From contig NZ_JAKCFC010000004.1 of assembly GCF_021916785.1 (NCBI RefSeq), positions 62,001-126,000 of the forward strand: a stretch of 64,000 bases of DNA, written 5' to 3'. Each line of letters begins with the position of its first letter. Within the stretch, counting starts at the first letter, position 1. Under the pieces are notes generated by a model, which did no database searches, was not told the origin of the DNA, and saw nothing but the letters and a program-made list of their open reading frames with translations. Made by a program: the position numbers and the translations under genes. Shown here piece by piece: positions 47,096 to 57,892 of this stretch. This stretch comes from Mycolicibacterium lacusdiani. GTDB taxonomy: Bacteria > Actinomycetota > Actinomycetes > Mycobacteriales > Mycobacteriaceae.

Positions 47096-48403
47096 TCACC
47101 AGTCGTCGTCCTCGTCCTCGCTCAGGTCGTGAGCGAGTGGTGACGGCGCCTGCAAGCCCTGCTTGGAGCCGCCGCTCTTCTTGTTCTGACCCATGTGACC
47201 CATCGGCCCACCGCCGCCTGCACCGTTGACCGGAGCGAGACCGGCCCCCGACCCACCGGCACCCGCACCCATCGGCACCTTCTCCGTGCTGCCGACCAGG
47301 TTGGCCATCAGCGGCGTCTGCGCCATCGAGCCGCCCATGCCGGGCAACGATGCCGCCCGAACCAGACCGGCTCCGGCACTGGCACCCGAACCGCCCACCA
47401 GCGGGTGATTCGAGAACGGGCTGGCACCGATCAGGCCGATCTGAGCGGGTTGTGCATTGCCCCCGCCCATTTGGCCGAAGATCGACGACATCTGCTGCAG
47501 CGGCCCCGTCAGTTGCTGCAGCGGCTGCGTCACCATCTGAGTGGCCTGCTGCGGGGCCTGCATCGCCATCGACCCGAGCTGGGAACCCATCTGCATCGCC
47601 ATCTGGACGCCTTGCTGAGCGCCCTGCATCGGGTTCTGCTGAGCCGCGTTCTCGGCCTTCTGGGCCTGCCCCTCGGCACGCGTGCCCGCGTGGTTCGCCA
47701 TGCTGGCCGCCCGGCCACCGTGCAGCGCGGCGGACTCGACCTTCGCCCGTGCGCTGACCGTGGCGATGGACAGCTCGCGGACCACCGCCCCCGGCGCCAT
47801 CGCGGCCACCCGGCCCGCTGCCGCGCCGAGTGCTCCCTGCCCGACCCCCGGAATGACGACCGGCTTGAGCGGCAGGATCGGCTCGAACAGGGTGTTCGCC
47901 GTGGTCTCGGCCTGGTAGGCGTCCATCGTGAACGCCGCCTGATTCCACATCCGGACGAAGTAGTCGGCCTCGTTGATACCGATGGGCACGGTGTTCACGC
48001 CGAGGAAGTTCGTGGCGTGCAGGGTCGCGCGCGTCACGTGGTTCATCTCGATTTCGGGCAGCGGAGGCGTCGCCATCAGCGCTGCGGTGTACGACGTTGC
48101 CTGCGCCGTCGCCTGCAAGGCGCGCTTCTGCGCCTGCATGGCGGTCGTGCGCAGCCAAGCGACGACCGGCATGGTCGCTTGGACCGCACGCTCACCTGCC
48201 GCGCCCGACCACGCTCCCTGCAAAGCCGACAGGCTGCTCATCAGCTCGTCTGCCTGCGTCTCGAGCAGGATCGCGAGCGCTTCCCACCCGGCGGCGGCCT
48301 GCATCATGGGCGCAGGACCGGCGCCGAGCATCAGCCGGGAGGTGTTGACCTCCGGCGGCATGGCATGCCACAGCATGGTGGGAATAGCAGCGATTGCAGA
48401 CAT
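47096..48403 (-). CDS. ppe68: PPE68 protein
   Basis: 435 aa. Pro-Pro-Glu at 16-18 and WSG at 65-67 in the N-terminal helical PPE domain (about 175 residues); the remainder is Met/Gln/Ala/Gly-rich, ending LSEDEDDDW. M. tuberculosis PPE68 is 368 aa, the excess lying in the C-terminal part. It pairs with PE35 and is bound by EspG1. Confidence 0.95.
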   Translation of the reverse strand: MSAIAAIPTMLWHAMPPEVNTSRLMLGAGPAPMMQAAAGWEALAILLETQADELMSSLSALQGAWSGAAGERAVQATMPVVAWLRTTAMQAQKRALQATAQATSYTAALMATPPLPEIEMNHVTRATLHATNFLGVNTVPIGINEADYFVRMWNQAAFTMDAYQAETTANTLFEPILPLKPVVIPGVGQGALGAAAGRVAAMAPGAVVRELSIATVSARAKVESAALHGGRAASMANHAGTRAEGQAQKAENAAQQNPMQGAQQGVQMAMQMGSQLGSMAMQAPQQATQMVTQPLQQLTGPLQQMSSIFGQMGGGNAQPAQIGLIGASPFSNHPLVGGSGASAGAGLVRAASLPGMGGSMAQTPLMANLVGSTEKVPMGAGAGGSGAGLAPVNGAGGGGPMGHMGQNKKSGGSKQGLQAPSPLAHDLSEDEDDDW

Positions 48404-48444
48404 TGTTTGCTGAGCCCGAAATCAATTAAGAGTTGATGTGGTTA

Positions 48445-48741
48445 TTACGACAGGACGGCGGCGTTCTCGCCGTCGACCGTCGTGTAAATGCCACCGATTT
48501 CCATGTAGGCCGCACCGGTGCGGGACAGCTCTTCCTGCGCGAATGCGTTGAGGGCAAGAGCCTGTGCACCCTCGGTGGCGAACGCCATCGCCGCCTGCAG
48601 GGATACCTCGTCCGCACCGGCCGGCATAAGTACTGTTACCTCGGCACTTGCGGCCGTTCCGCCTGCCAGTCCGCGGGCGCCATTTGCGACCACCTGGCCG
48701 CCGATGCCGACCGCCGCGGGGTTGTGAGACATGGGTTGCAT
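48445..48741 (-). CDS. pe35: PE35 protein
   Basis: 98 aa from ATG 48741, with AAGGAG 8 bases upstream. It is a short PE domain only, with the YxxxD export signal at Tyr86-Asp90. The literal Pro-Glu pair is replaced (NPAA), but SHNPAAVGIGGQV aligns with the PE35 start. It forms a dimer with PPE68 and opens the PE35-PPE68-esxBA cluster. Confidence 0.93.
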   Translation of the reverse strand: MQPMSHNPAAVGIGGQVVANGARGLAGGTAASAEVTVLMPAGADEVSLQAAMAFATEGAQALALNAFAQEELSRTGAAYMEIGGIYTTVDGENAAVLS

Positions 48742-48885
48742 TGCGCGATCTCCTTACCTATTCCGAACCGACTGGACAGCCCACGATTCGGCGGTAATGC
48801 GAGATCCAATGATCCCTAGCATGTGATCCCCCGACCCGTTTGCTAGTCAATCGTAGCGAGCGTTGCTGAATGACTGATGAGAATG

Positions 48886-50664
48886 CTACCGGGCCTCCGG
48901 AGGTGCCGCGAACACTTCTTCTGCCGGGGGGTCCACGTACGGGGCCTGAACGACTTCCTTGCCGTCCGGCGAGACGAGAAACGCCTGGCCAGGCGGCCTG
49001 CGCTTGAGCTTGATCTCGCTGGACGGGAACTCCGCCTTCTCGCCCGAGAGGAACAGCGTCGGCGAACCCGCGCCGAACGCAGCGCCCACGAACTTGTCCA
49101 TCGTGGCCCGGTGAGCCTGGCTCATCTGACACGTCACGATCAGATGCAGGCCGATGTCGGCAGCGGCCGGCAGCAACGGTCCGAGTGGCGCCATCGGTGG
49201 CATGACACCGCCGGCCGCCACGATCATGTGCCAGTCGTCGACCAGCAGCACGACGTCGGGCCCGGTCCACCACGACCGCGCCCGCAGCTGCGCGGTGGTC
49301 AGGTCGGGCGGCGGCAGCCGCTTCTGCAGATTGGCCGCCAGTGCCTTGATCGACTCCTCCAGCGAGGAGTTGTTCCGGTTGACGGCGCCAGCGGCCAGCA
49401 GATGGCTCTGCGGGACGGCGTCGAGCAGACCCGACCGGTAGTCGGCCAGCATGAAACGCACCTGCGAGGGGTCGTTGCGCGCGCAGATCGCCGACGCGAC
49501 GGCGTGCGCGATGGTGGTCTTGCCGGACTTCGGCGCCCCGAAGATCAGTAGGTGCGGCGTGGCGTGCATCGGGTTGTACGCCACCGACAGGTCCGACTCG
49601 CGCAGGCCGATCGGCACCGTCCACCTGGTCCGGTAGTCGCTCTCCGGCCCTGGCGGGCTCGGGTCGAGGTCGTGGAGGTAGATGCGCTCGGGCAGCACCC
49701 GGACCTGTGGCGCCTGGTCGGTGTGCAGCGACGCGATGTGGGCCACCGCGGCGGTGATCGCAGGCACCATGTCCTGGGCGCTGTGCACGCCGTCGAGCCG
49801 CGGCACACCGATCATCAGATGATGCTTCTCCGTCGACACCGCGCGACCGGGCCGGTTGGTCGGGATCTCCCGGGTGATCCGGTCGATCTGCGTCTCGTTG
49901 ACGTCGCCGAGGCGGAACTCCACCTTGGTGCCGAGGTAGTCGCGCACGCGCGCCTTCAACTCGGTCCAGCGCGGCGTCGAGATGACGCAGTGCACGCCGA
50001 AGGCCAGGCCTTGGCCGGCGAGGTCCTGCACGACCGGCTCGAGGTCGGGGAACTCCTGCACGAACGCCGGCCAGCCGTCGATCACCAGGTAGACGTCGCC
50101 GAACGGGTCGGCCGACGCCGGATGGCTGGGATCTTGGCGCAGCTGCCGGTACGTCGCGATGGACCCGACCCGGTGCTGCTTGAACATCGCCTCGCGTTGC
50201 CGCAGAACGGCTTTCATCTCGGCGACCATGCGGTTGACGCGGTCGGGCTCGGACCGCGTCGCAACGCCACCGACGTGCGGGAGGTCCTCGAGGTACATCA
50301 GCCCGCCGCCGCCGAGGTCGATGCAGTAGAACTGCACCTGGCGCGGCGTGTGCGTCGCGGCCGCGGACAGCAGCATCGTCTGCAGGAACGTGGACTTGCC
50401 GGTCTGGGGTGCACCGCCGATCGCGATGTTGCCACCGGCGGCCGACGTGTCGATCCCCCAGACCTCCTGGCGGTGCCGACGTGGCTCGTCCATGATCCCC
50501 AGGCCGAACCGCAGCGGCTGCGGGTTGTCCCGCTCGACGAGTTCGTTGACCGGAGTGGGATCGGTCAACGGGGGCAACCACATTCGGTAGGCGCGCACCT
50601 CACCCGTCGCCAGCTGGTCGAGGACGACCTCGCGCAGCACCCGCTGTTCCGGCTCGACGGTCAC
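48886..50664 (-). CDS. eccCb1: ESX-1 ATPase EccCb1
   Basis: 592 aa from GTG 50664, overlapping the eccCa1 stop by 4 bases. Two FtsK/SpoIIIE-like ATPase domains: Walker [11 protein letters not shown] (about 82-91) and [10 protein letters not shown] (about 373-382), with VVLLVDDW as second Walker B. The last domain binds the EsxB tail. The gene is split from eccCa1 as is usual for ESX-1. Confidence 0.96.
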   Translation of the reverse strand: MTVEPEQRVLREVVLDQLATGEVRAYRMWLPPLTDPTPVNELVERDNPQPLRFGLGIMDEPRRHRQEVWGIDTSAAGGNIAIGGAPQTGKSTFLQTMLLSAAATHTPRQVQFYCIDLGGGGLMYLEDLPHVGGVATRSEPDRVNRMVAEMKAVLRQREAMFKQHRVGSIATYRQLRQDPSHPASADPFGDVYLVIDGWPAFVQEFPDLEPVVQDLAGQGLAFGVHCVISTPRWTELKARVRDYLGTKVEFRLGDVNETQIDRITREIPTNRPGRAVSTEKHHLMIGVPRLDGVHSAQDMVPAITAAVAHIASLHTDQAPQVRVLPERIYLHDLDPSPPGPESDYRTRWTVPIGLRESDLSVAYNPMHATPHLLIFGAPKSGKTTIAHAVASAICARNDPSQVRFMLADYRSGLLDAVPQSHLLAAGAVNRNNSSLEESIKALAANLQKRLPPPDLTTAQLRARSWWTGPDVVLLVDDWHMIVAAGGVMPPMAPLGPLLPAAADIGLHLIVTCQMSQAHRATMDKFVGAAFGAGSPTLFLSGEKAEFPSSEIKLKRRPPGQAFLVSPDGKEVVQAPYVDPPAEEVFAAPPEAR

Positions 50665-52886
50665 GGGGCCACCGGCTCTGCGATCGGGGCAGCGGTGAAC
50701 TGGTGGATCCGCACCTTGCTCGCGGCCGCGTGCCGCGGTGCGGCGTCGCCGTTCTCGGACTGCGCAGCGGCGGGCACGTAGGGCTCGCCGGTGTAGATGC
50801 TCTTGAACTTCACCGGGTCCTCCATGCCGACGCGCAGGAAGCCGACGCCGCTTTCCTTGTTGGTGATGTACTGCGCCTCGGGCGTGCCGATCACTGCCTT
50901 GGACTCCGCGGAGCTGGTGGTGCGCAACGCGATCCGGTAGGTCAGGTTCGGCTCGAGCTTGTCGATGCGCACGCCGCCGGTGTTCAGCGACTGCGTGGCG
51001 AGCAGCAGGTGCACGCGCAGTGAGCGACCGACGCGGCAGATCCGGTCGAACAGCGCGATGAAGTCGGGGTGGTTCTGCAGGAGTTCGGCGAACTCGTCGA
51101 CGACGACGAACAGTGTGGGCAGCGGCGGCAGGTCGGCGCCGCGCTCGCGGTGCTTCTCGTACTCCGCGACGCCCGACAGCGCGCCGGCCGCCCCGACCTG
51201 GATACCGGCCTGGCGCAGGATCGACTGCCGACGGTCCAGTTCGCCGGTGAGCACCTCGCCCATGCGGCTGACCAGTTCGGCTTCTTCCTCCATGTTCGTG
51301 ACGACGGCCGCGGTGTGCGGCAGCTTCTCCATGCCGAGAAACGTCGACCCGCCCTTGAAGTCGGTGAGCAGGAGGTTCACCTGATCGGGATGGTGCGTGG
51401 CCACCAGCGAGAGGATCAGCGTGCGAAGGAATTCCGACTTGCCCGATCCGGTCGTGCCGATGAGCATGCCGTGCGGACCTGCGCCGAACTCGGCGCCCTC
51501 CTTGATGTCGAGGTACTGGATGTCGCCGGTCTTCAGTTCGTGGCCGAAGGGGATCTTGAGCCGGTCCCGGTCGGTGTCGGTGAACATCCGCCACCGCGCG
51601 GGCGTGACTTCTTCGATCGTCTGCGCGCCGACCAACTGGTGCCACTCGGTGGCGACCTTCTTCTGCACGCGGGTGCTCTTGTCGATGATCGTTCCGGTGA
51701 TCGACCAGCCCGCCAGCTTGCGCGCGATGCGGCCGGCTTGCGCGGCGGTCATCGTGTCGGACTGGCTGGTCACCAGACGGAATGGCTGGTTGGGCAGCTT
51801 GTCGTCGGCGGTGCCGTCCGGGTCTACCCGGATGCGGTAGACGGACCCACGGTGATTGCCGAGCGTGATGACGGTGACGCCGGCGCGGCCGTCGACCGGG
51901 AAGCCGGCCTTGCCGCCGGTGAGGTCGATGACCACGACGTACGGCCCGGCGGGTGCCGAGTCGGCGGTGTGCGGGCCGCGGGCGGTCAGATCGGCGAGAC
52001 CATCGGGGCGGGTGAAGACGAGCCGGGTCGCGCCCGCCGCGTCGGTGTCGTTCTGATGCTGCACGTGCGGCAACCACTTCAGCCACGCCCACCGCGGGTC
52101 CTCGGGAGTGTCGGTGAGGACCCGTAGCTGCAGCAGGTCCGGCGGATGGAACACCGCCAGGTGGCAGATCATGGCGGTCAGCAGGCCCTCGCGGTCGCCG
52201 TCACCGCCGATCGCGATGGTCGGAAAGGTGCGCAGCTGAACGAGTTTCGGGCAGTCGTGGATCAGGCCGTGCGTGCGCAGGAACTTCGTCACCCACATGT
52301 GGCTGACCGGCTCCAGGTGGGGCTGCGGCGCGGCCTGCGGGCCTGCGAGTTCGCCACCGACCGACGGTTTGAGCAGCCGGTCGACGGCTGGCTCGGTACC
52401 GAGGCCGATCCGCACGGCCGCGTAGAAGTCCGAATTCGACTGGCGGGACCACTGCCGGTGCGTGCCGATGATCGACAGCAGGTCGTCGGGATGCGGTGCG
52501 TGGTAGTTGAAGAACGTCACCTGAGCTGCCGCCGAGGACGTCACGCGGGTGCGCAGACCCGCCAGGTAGCGCAGGTACTCCTTGCGGTCGGCGTTGATCT
52601 CGGGCACCTTCTTGCCACCGGAGCCGCCGCCCGCCATGAAGCCGACCGTCGCCATGACCATCATCAGCGGCATCATCAGCATGTACGGCGACAGCTGCCG
52701 CACGCCGGTGAAGATCATGATCACGATCATTCCGAGCATGCAGCCGCCCATGACCCAGGGCATCGCCTTCTGCATGCCCGACGGCGGGATCTCGATGCCG
52801 AGGTCGTCGGGCGGGGTCACGTTGATCTCGCCGGGGGTCAGGCGAGGGCCCCGCTTGATGGTCGGCGTGAACTTCTTGGTGGTCAT
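50661..52886 (-). CDS. eccCa1: ESX-1 membrane ATPase EccCa1
   Basis: 741 aa. Two membrane helices near the N-terminus (about 42-61 and 67-86), then the DUF/stalk region and the first FtsK-like ATPase with [10 protein letters not shown] (about 477-486) and Walker [12 protein letters not shown] overlaps the eccB1 stop by one base (TGATG). Together with EccCb1 it makes the motor of ESX-1. Confidence 0.96.
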   Translation of the reverse strand: MTTKKFTPTIKRGPRLTPGEINVTPPDDLGIEIPPSGMQKAMPWVMGGCMLGMIVIMIFTGVRQLSPYMLMMPLMMVMATVGFMAGGGSGGKKVPEINADRKEYLRYLAGLRTRVTSSAAAQVTFFNYHAPHPDDLLSIIGTHRQWSRQSNSDFYAAVRIGLGTEPAVDRLLKPSVGGELAGPQAAPQPHLEPVSHMWVTKFLRTHGLIHDCPKLVQLRTFPTIAIGGDGDREGLLTAMICHLAVFHPPDLLQLRVLTDTPEDPRWAWLKWLPHVQHQNDTDAAGATRLVFTRPDGLADLTARGPHTADSAPAGPYVVVIDLTGGKAGFPVDGRAGVTVITLGNHRGSVYRIRVDPDGTADDKLPNQPFRLVTSQSDTMTAAQAGRIARKLAGWSITGTIIDKSTRVQKKVATEWHQLVGAQTIEEVTPARWRMFTDTDRDRLKIPFGHELKTGDIQYLDIKEGAEFGAGPHGMLIGTTGSGKSEFLRTLILSLVATHHPDQVNLLLTDFKGGSTFLGMEKLPHTAAVVTNMEEEAELVSRMGEVLTGELDRRQSILRQAGIQVGAAGALSGVAEYEKHRERGADLPPLPTLFVVVDEFAELLQNHPDFIALFDRICRVGRSLRVHLLLATQSLNTGGVRIDKLEPNLTYRIALRTTSSAESKAVIGTPEAQYITNKESGVGFLRVGMEDPVKFKSIYTGEPYVPAAAQSENGDAAPRHAAASKVRIHQFTAAPIAEPVAP

Positions 52887-54364
52887 CAACCGCCTCCGGT
52901 ATTCGCCGCGGGCTGCGCGCCGCCGCGCGTGCCCTCTCCGACAGGCCGCGGGAACGGATCCGCGGGCAGGGTGTCGTGCTCGAGCAGAGCAGCTTCCTTG
53001 GACAGCACGGGCCCGTCGACCAGCAGGCTGACCACCTGCCACGGGGCGGTCAGCGGACCGGACAACCCGAGCGAGTTCGCGGTGTCGTCGTTGGGCACGC
53101 CGTACCGAACGCCTTGCGGGTCGATGTAGTACAGGCTTTCGCCGTACCGCGGATCCGGCGACTGCAGCCGGATGAACTGCCCGCCGTTGACGTAGACCGT
53201 CGAATCCCCGCCGATCTGGTGGATCCCGGAGTTCATCGCCACCGCCGGGATCGGCAGCCGACGTCCGGCGACCACCGCGGTCTTGGGTGCCTGAGCGCCC
53301 GGCTCGCGCTTCCACGCCCAGCACAGCGTCGGTGTCTCCTGACGCAACAGCGTCTTCAGCGGCTCGTCGGGCAGCGGCGAGACGAATACCTGCTCGGCGA
53401 TCTTCGCGACGTCGCTCGACTCGATGGCGGGCGGCGCGACCAGGTCGTAGGAGTTGGTGGCCCGCAACGCGGCTGCGGTGGTGCCGTTGACCTTTGCGAC
53501 CCCGTCGGGCAGCACCACGTAGAGCTGCTCGCCGGACTCGGTGACGGTCTTGAACACCGAGCCGATGACGAGGTTCGGCGGCAGGCCGACGCTGTTGGGA
53601 GCGCCGGCGGCGCGGATCTGCGGCAGCTGCCACGGCCCGACGTTCGGCAGCGCGTTGAACAGCCCCTCGGAGATCGGCGTGGCCTTCGCGGTCACGGGGA
53701 TGCCGACGGCCGAGGTCACGGCCCGGTCGGACAGGTCGATGGCGTGCCTGCCGGAATCGGTGACCAGCCAGTCGTCGCCGTCGAAGGTCACCAGCATGGC
53801 CTGGTCCGGGCGCATCGGGCCGACCGTGGTGTCGGTGATCAGCGGCAGCACGATGACGGACGTATCGATGGTCGGCGCAACACTTTCCGCCTTGGTGACG
53901 GTGTCGCACAGCGTCCACGTGGACTCGGCGACGGGTGACACGGGCGTCGCGTACGGCGCACCGGGGATCCCGATCGGCTGCCCCTTGGGCATCCGGTTGA
54001 GTTCCTCGGACTTCACGGCCGACGGCGTGCCCGGGTTGCCGAGCACCAGCCGCGCCGACGTGAGGTTGTACACCGGCCGCAGCTGGTCGGTGTTCGGCAT
54101 CACGATGTAGAGCTGGTTGGTGGTCCGGTCGACCAGCAGGCTGTCGCCGCCGCGCTTGCCCAGGGGCTTGAAGTACGCCATGAGCGCCGCGCCCAGGCAG
54201 ATCACCACCGCGAGCACGATGCCGAGGAACACTGCGCGGCTGTAGAACTGCAGCGGGTCGTCGAACATCCTGGTGTCGCGGCGCACGATCGCGTGCTCGA
54301 CGCGGCGGAGCAGGAAGCGCCAGCCGCTGACCTGGATCTTGGTGGTGAGTCTGAAGCCTGCCAT
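52886..54364 (-). CDS. eccB1: ESX-1 core component EccB1
   Basis: 492 aa; the N-terminal cytoplasmic part has [20 protein letters not shown], the family signature. A single membrane helix (about 45-66) is followed by a large periplasmic domain with the EccB repeats and paired Cys. It may span toward the outer envelope and hydrolyse nucleotides, as reported for EccB1. M. tuberculosis length is 480. Confidence 0.95.
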   Translation of the reverse strand: MAGFRLTTKIQVSGWRFLLRRVEHAIVRRDTRMFDDPLQFYSRAVFLGIVLAVVICLGAALMAYFKPLGKRGGDSLLVDRTTNQLYIVMPNTDQLRPVYNLTSARLVLGNPGTPSAVKSEELNRMPKGQPIGIPGAPYATPVSPVAESTWTLCDTVTKAESVAPTIDTSVIVLPLITDTTVGPMRPDQAMLVTFDGDDWLVTDSGRHAIDLSDRAVTSAVGIPVTAKATPISEGLFNALPNVGPWQLPQIRAAGAPNSVGLPPNLVIGSVFKTVTESGEQLYVVLPDGVAKVNGTTAAALRATNSYDLVAPPAIESSDVAKIAEQVFVSPLPDEPLKTLLRQETPTLCWAWKREPGAQAPKTAVVAGRRLPIPAVAMNSGIHQIGGDSTVYVNGGQFIRLQSPDPRYGESLYYIDPQGVRYGVPNDDTANSLGLSGPLTAPWQVVSLLVDGPVLSKEAALLEHDTLPADPFPRPVGEGTRGGAQPAANTGGG

Positions 54365-54376
54365 GGGATACCCGGC

Positions 54377-56098
54377 CTAGCCGCTGATGTTCAGCCGCGC
54401 GTGCACGGCATCGATGGCATCGGCCATGTCCTGGCCGCTGATCTCGCTGAGCTGTTCGACGTCGAGGCTCTCGAAGTCCAGCGACCTCGCCAATCTCATG
54501 TCGCGGCACTGCTCCCCCGCCTCGACCAACTGCCGGGCATACCGTCCGTTGCCTGCGATGTCGAGGGCGGGCTTGCCGTTGAGCGACCGCTGACCCAGCA
54601 GTGTCGCCGCCTCCAGCACTCGCTTGGCCGCCTCCTCGCTCAGCGCCGAATCATTGCTGCCGGCGAGCACTTTCGCGATCGCCACGATCTCGTCGGGCGC
54701 ATATGAGTCGAATTCGACGCGGGTGGCGAAGCGCGACCGCAGACCGTCGTTGGTCTCCAGCAGGCGGTCGATGTCCGCGCTGTAGCCCGCAATGATCACC
54801 ACGAGGCGGTCACGGTCGTTCTCCATGCGGGCGAGCAGCGTGTCCAGCGCCTCGGTGCCGAACGGGTCGGCCTGCCCGTTGCGCTCCTGCACCAGGGTGT
54901 AGGCCTCGTCGATGAACAGGACGCCGCCCAGCGCGCGGTCGATGGTGCGGGCCGTCTTCACCGACGACTGCCCTTCGTACTCCGCGACGAAGTCCTTCCG
55001 GCTGGTCTCGACGAGCTTGGGTTCGGTGATCACGCCGAGCCCGGCCAGGATGTTGGCGACCACTCGAGCGATGGTGGTCTTGCCGGTGCCGGGCGGACCG
55101 GTGAAGATCATGTGCTTGGACTGCTGGGCCACCTTCATGCCGCGCGCCGCCCGTACCTTCGCCATTTGCGTTGCCGCGCGGTAGCGCTCGATCTGATCCT
55201 TCACTCGGCTCAGCCCGATCTGCCGGTCGAGTTCGGCTTGCGCCTCTGCCAGCAGCTTCTCCCGGCCGCTCGTGTCGGCGACCACACTGTCGGGGTCCCA
55301 CGGGTCGCGGCGGGAGGCGATCTGCTCGGCGGTGGTCGTCTGCAGCCGGTAGGTCGGATCCCGAAGCGCGGCAGTGACCTTGGGCTCCGGATGAGTGGCC
55401 TGCAGCCACTCCAGCAGCGCGACGGCCGATTCCTCGTTGCCCTGGCTGCGACGCGTCATCGCGAGGAACCAGGCGATTGCGGTCGCGCACGCCTCGCCGG
55501 CGGGCGACGAATTCGATTCGGTGAGACGGCGTTCCGCCTCGGTGAACAGACCCAGGTTCGCGGCGGCCACGCCGTGCGCCACCCCGCCGGCGGCGCCGAG
55601 GAACTTGTCCGGCCAGTTGCTCGCCCCACGCACCTCGTCGATGACGTCGGTCCACCGCTGCGCGGCGGCGTAGGTGACGGCCTTGACCCACGACAGCAGG
55701 TGCTCCGCCCCCGCGGCGGGGGCGTCCTCGAGCGCGTCCATCGCGTCGGCGAAGTTGCCGCCGTTCGCCTCGTTGACGGCGAAGCCCATCGTGATGGCCA
55801 AGGGCGAGTTCACCGGGTAGGTGATGTCGCCGAACTGGCCGCCTATCGGCATCCGGGCGTTCACCGCATTCATCGAGATCTCGGCGGCGCCCGCGAGCTG
55901 CCCGAAGTTGCCGCGCGAGTACCAGGCCCGGAACACCGTGACGCGGTCCGTATCGCCGCATCGGATCCGGCCGACCCACGCGTCGCACGCCGTCTCGTCG
56001 ATGTTCGTGATCTCCGTGAACATCTCGAGCGAACGCGCCGGCGATGTGGGCAGCATGCCCACGGCGCTCCCGAAGAGTCCGGCCAAGTGGTCAGTCAT
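54377..56098 (-). CDS. eccA1: ESX-1 AAA+ ATPase EccA1
   Basis: 573 aa from ATG 56098 (MTDHLAGLFGSAV), the same length as M. tuberculosis EccA1; the frame has other starts 12 bases upstream. N-terminal TPR-like domain (1-280), then the CbxX/CfxQ AAA+ module with GPPGTGKTT and LFIDEAY. It works in the cytosol on Esp substrates. The start overlaps the espH stop by 8 bases. Confidence 0.95.
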   Translation of the reverse strand: MTDHLAGLFGSAVGMLPTSPARSLEMFTEITNIDETACDAWVGRIRCGDTDRVTVFRAWYSRGNFGQLAGAAEISMNAVNARMPIGGQFGDITYPVNSPLAITMGFAVNEANGGNFADAMDALEDAPAAGAEHLLSWVKAVTYAAAQRWTDVIDEVRGASNWPDKFLGAAGGVAHGVAAANLGLFTEAERRLTESNSSPAGEACATAIAWFLAMTRRSQGNEESAVALLEWLQATHPEPKVTAALRDPTYRLQTTTAEQIASRRDPWDPDSVVADTSGREKLLAEAQAELDRQIGLSRVKDQIERYRAATQMAKVRAARGMKVAQQSKHMIFTGPPGTGKTTIARVVANILAGLGVITEPKLVETSRKDFVAEYEGQSSVKTARTIDRALGGVLFIDEAYTLVQERNGQADPFGTEALDTLLARMENDRDRLVVIIAGYSADIDRLLETNDGLRSRFATRVEFDSYAPDEIVAIAKVLAGSNDSALSEEAAKRVLEAATLLGQRSLNGKPALDIAGNGRYARQLVEAGEQCRDMRLARSLDFESLDVEQLSEISGQDMADAIDAVHARLNISG

Positions 56099-56633
56099 CA
56101 TCACCTGCATATCGTGTCGCGAATACGGATGCTCGTTCCCTGTCGGCTTCCTCCGGTGACGGCAGCTCGAGGTCCCGGCTCAGGAAGTCCCGCGTGGACG
56201 CGTCGTCGTGGCCCTGCTGCCGCATGCCCTCGAGCATGAATTCATACTGCGCCGACCTGGCATCCTGCGTCGCCAGTCGGGCCAGCACGACGACCTCGTC
56301 GGCCAGCTGCGACTCCGACATGCGGGACACCCTGGGGGAGAGGTCGATCCGACTGACCCGGCCGTCCATGAACGCCGTGACGGTGACCGTCCCAGGCGGG
56401 TTCGTGACGCTGAACAGCGGCACGGGGACACCGTCGTCGTCCACCTCGGGCAGCCGTTCGGTGATGACCGGATCGGCGACGGCCGCGGCCTCCGCCGGGT
56501 GGTCCACGAACTCGTCGAAGGCGGCCAGATCGGAGTCGAGACCGGCATCGGGCGCGGAGAAGTCCAACGCGGACAGGGCGTCGTGGTCGTCGTCCGGTCC
56601 GTCGTCGAAGTGATCAGGCGAATTGTCGTTCAC
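56091..56633 (-). CDS. espH: ESX-1 associated protein EspH
   Basis: 180 aa from GTG 56633 (VNDNSPDHFDD), with GGAGAGAGG about 12 bases upstream; an ATG at 56693 would add 20 residues without similarity. An acidic disordered start (DALSALDFS is shared with EspH) precedes a conserved domain with LFSVTNPPGTVTV and SESQLADEV, ending VFATRYAGDDD. EspH is needed for EspE/EspF secretion in M. marinum. Confidence 0.88.
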   Translation of the reverse strand: MNDNSPDHFDDGPDDDHDALSALDFSAPDAGLDSDLAAFDEFVDHPAEAAAVADPVITERLPEVDDDGVPVPLFSVTNPPGTVTVTAFMDGRVSRIDLSPRVSRMSESQLADEVVVLARLATQDARSAQYEFMLEGMRQQGHDDASTRDFLSRDLELPSPEEADRERASVFATRYAGDDD

Positions 56634-56698
56634 CCCCGGTTTGCCCTCTCTCCGTTCGCCATCAGTCTGGGTAGGCGTCGCGCCCGGCGCCACCAGTT

Positions 56699-57553
56699 CT
56701 AGTCGTGCATGTCCCCGTCGAAGTCACCGCGATCGAACCACCCGCGGGACGGCAGGAACTCGAGCAATCCGTCGAGCGCCCGCTGCAAGTTCTCCTTGGT
56801 ACCAGACAGGAAGCTCCCGTAGAGGTCGCCGTTGACCCGCCGCGGGATCGACACGATGCGGCCCTGTCGCGCGTCGAGCACACCGGCGGCGACGTCGGTG
56901 TGCGTGGTCGTTCCGCCGGGATGCCGCTCGATGGCAGTGATCTCGACCCAGCTGTCCGGTGCGGCGACGGCGTCGGCGTAGATCCTCGCCGAGGTCGGCG
57001 CGATGCCGAACTGGCCCAGTTGATTCGCGGTCGCCGAGTCACCCAGCTTGCTGGCCACCCCGGTGAGCGGTTCGACTTCCGCGGGCGTGCCTGGCCCGAG
57101 TACGACGTTGACCATCCCGGCGAGACCGATCTGCGGGGCCACGCGCTGCAGGACGATGAGGTCTTCGTCGCGAGCAGCGATGACGTGCCGATCTCCCTTG
57201 CGGCACACCGTGAATCGGACCATCTTGCCGCCCTGGTCGCGACGCCACCATCGCCCCTCGAGCGTCCGGTCGGCGCGGCTGAGCGTGTCCAGCATCGCCG
57301 CGACCTCCGGGTGCGGCTCGCCGAAGACGTCGAGGACGCCCTGCGCCATCAGGTCGCGGGTGACCTGATCCCACACCAGATCGCGCAGCTCGGGAATCGG
57401 GATGTTCGGACGGATGCCCATCGATGGTGGGAAGTCCACGAGGTTGAGCTTGTCGGCGATGAGCAGGAGGCCGTCGATGGTCACTTCGACGCCCACGACG
57501 TCGTCGAAGTGGGTGCCGCCGTGGCCCGCGCCGAATGCACTCGTCATGGTCAC
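56699..57553 (-). CDS. espG1: ESX-1 specific chaperone EspG1
   Basis: 284 aa from GTG 57553 (overlap GTGA with espF). The central segment RTLEGRWWRRDQGGKMVRF and the RHPGGTTTHTD motif are EspG hallmarks. EspG binds the tip of the cognate PPE protein and keeps PE-PPE pairs soluble; here the partner is PE35/PPE68. M. tuberculosis length is 283. Confidence 0.94.
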   Translation of the reverse strand: MTMTSAFGAGHGGTHFDDVVGVEVTIDGLLLIADKLNLVDFPPSMGIRPNIPIPELRDLVWDQVTRDLMAQGVLDVFGEPHPEVAAMLDTLSRADRTLEGRWWRRDQGGKMVRFTVCRKGDRHVIAARDEDLIVLQRVAPQIGLAGMVNVVLGPGTPAEVEPLTGVASKLGDSATANQLGQFGIAPTSARIYADAVAAPDSWVEITAIERHPGGTTTHTDVAAGVLDARQGRIVSIPRRVNGDLYGSFLSGTKENLQRALDGLLEFLPSRGWFDRGDFDGDMHD

Positions 57554-57867
57554 CTCGGTGCCATCTGCGCACCGAGCAGCGCGCCCGCGTCCTGATCGGT
57601 CGCGTCGTACCGGCTCGCCGCGGTCCGAAGGTCGTCCTGGAGTTCCTCGGACGCCTGCCCCATCGCGGTTCCGGCCGCCACGCGTGCGTGCTGTGCCGCC
57701 TCCACCGCCCCTGCGGTCGACCAGGCGATGACGCCGTGGCTGAATCGCACCGCCGTGTCCACGCCGGCCGTGACCTCGGTCGCCGACCGGATCTCCGCGG
57801 CTGCCTGCCCCTGCTTCGCGGCCAGCTCCCGGACGTGTGCCGTGGTGACCTGCAAATCGCTCGACAT
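57550..57867 (-). CDS. espF: ESX-1 secreted protein EspF
   Basis: 105 aa with the WXG100-like helical hairpin; the turn has WST instead of WxG, but the YxxxD signal is present (Tyr87-Asp91, RYDATD). Same length class as EspF/EspC (103 aa in M. tuberculosis). It is the small partner of EspE, whose gene lies 25 bp upstream. Confidence 0.92.
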   Translation of the reverse strand: MSSDLQVTTAHVRELAAKQGQAAAEIRSATEVTAGVDTAVRFSHGVIAWSTAGAVEAAQHARVAAGTAMGQASEELQDDLRTAASRYDATDQDAGALLGAQMAPR

Positions 57868-57892
57868 CTAGACCCCCCTCGCTCTCATTGTT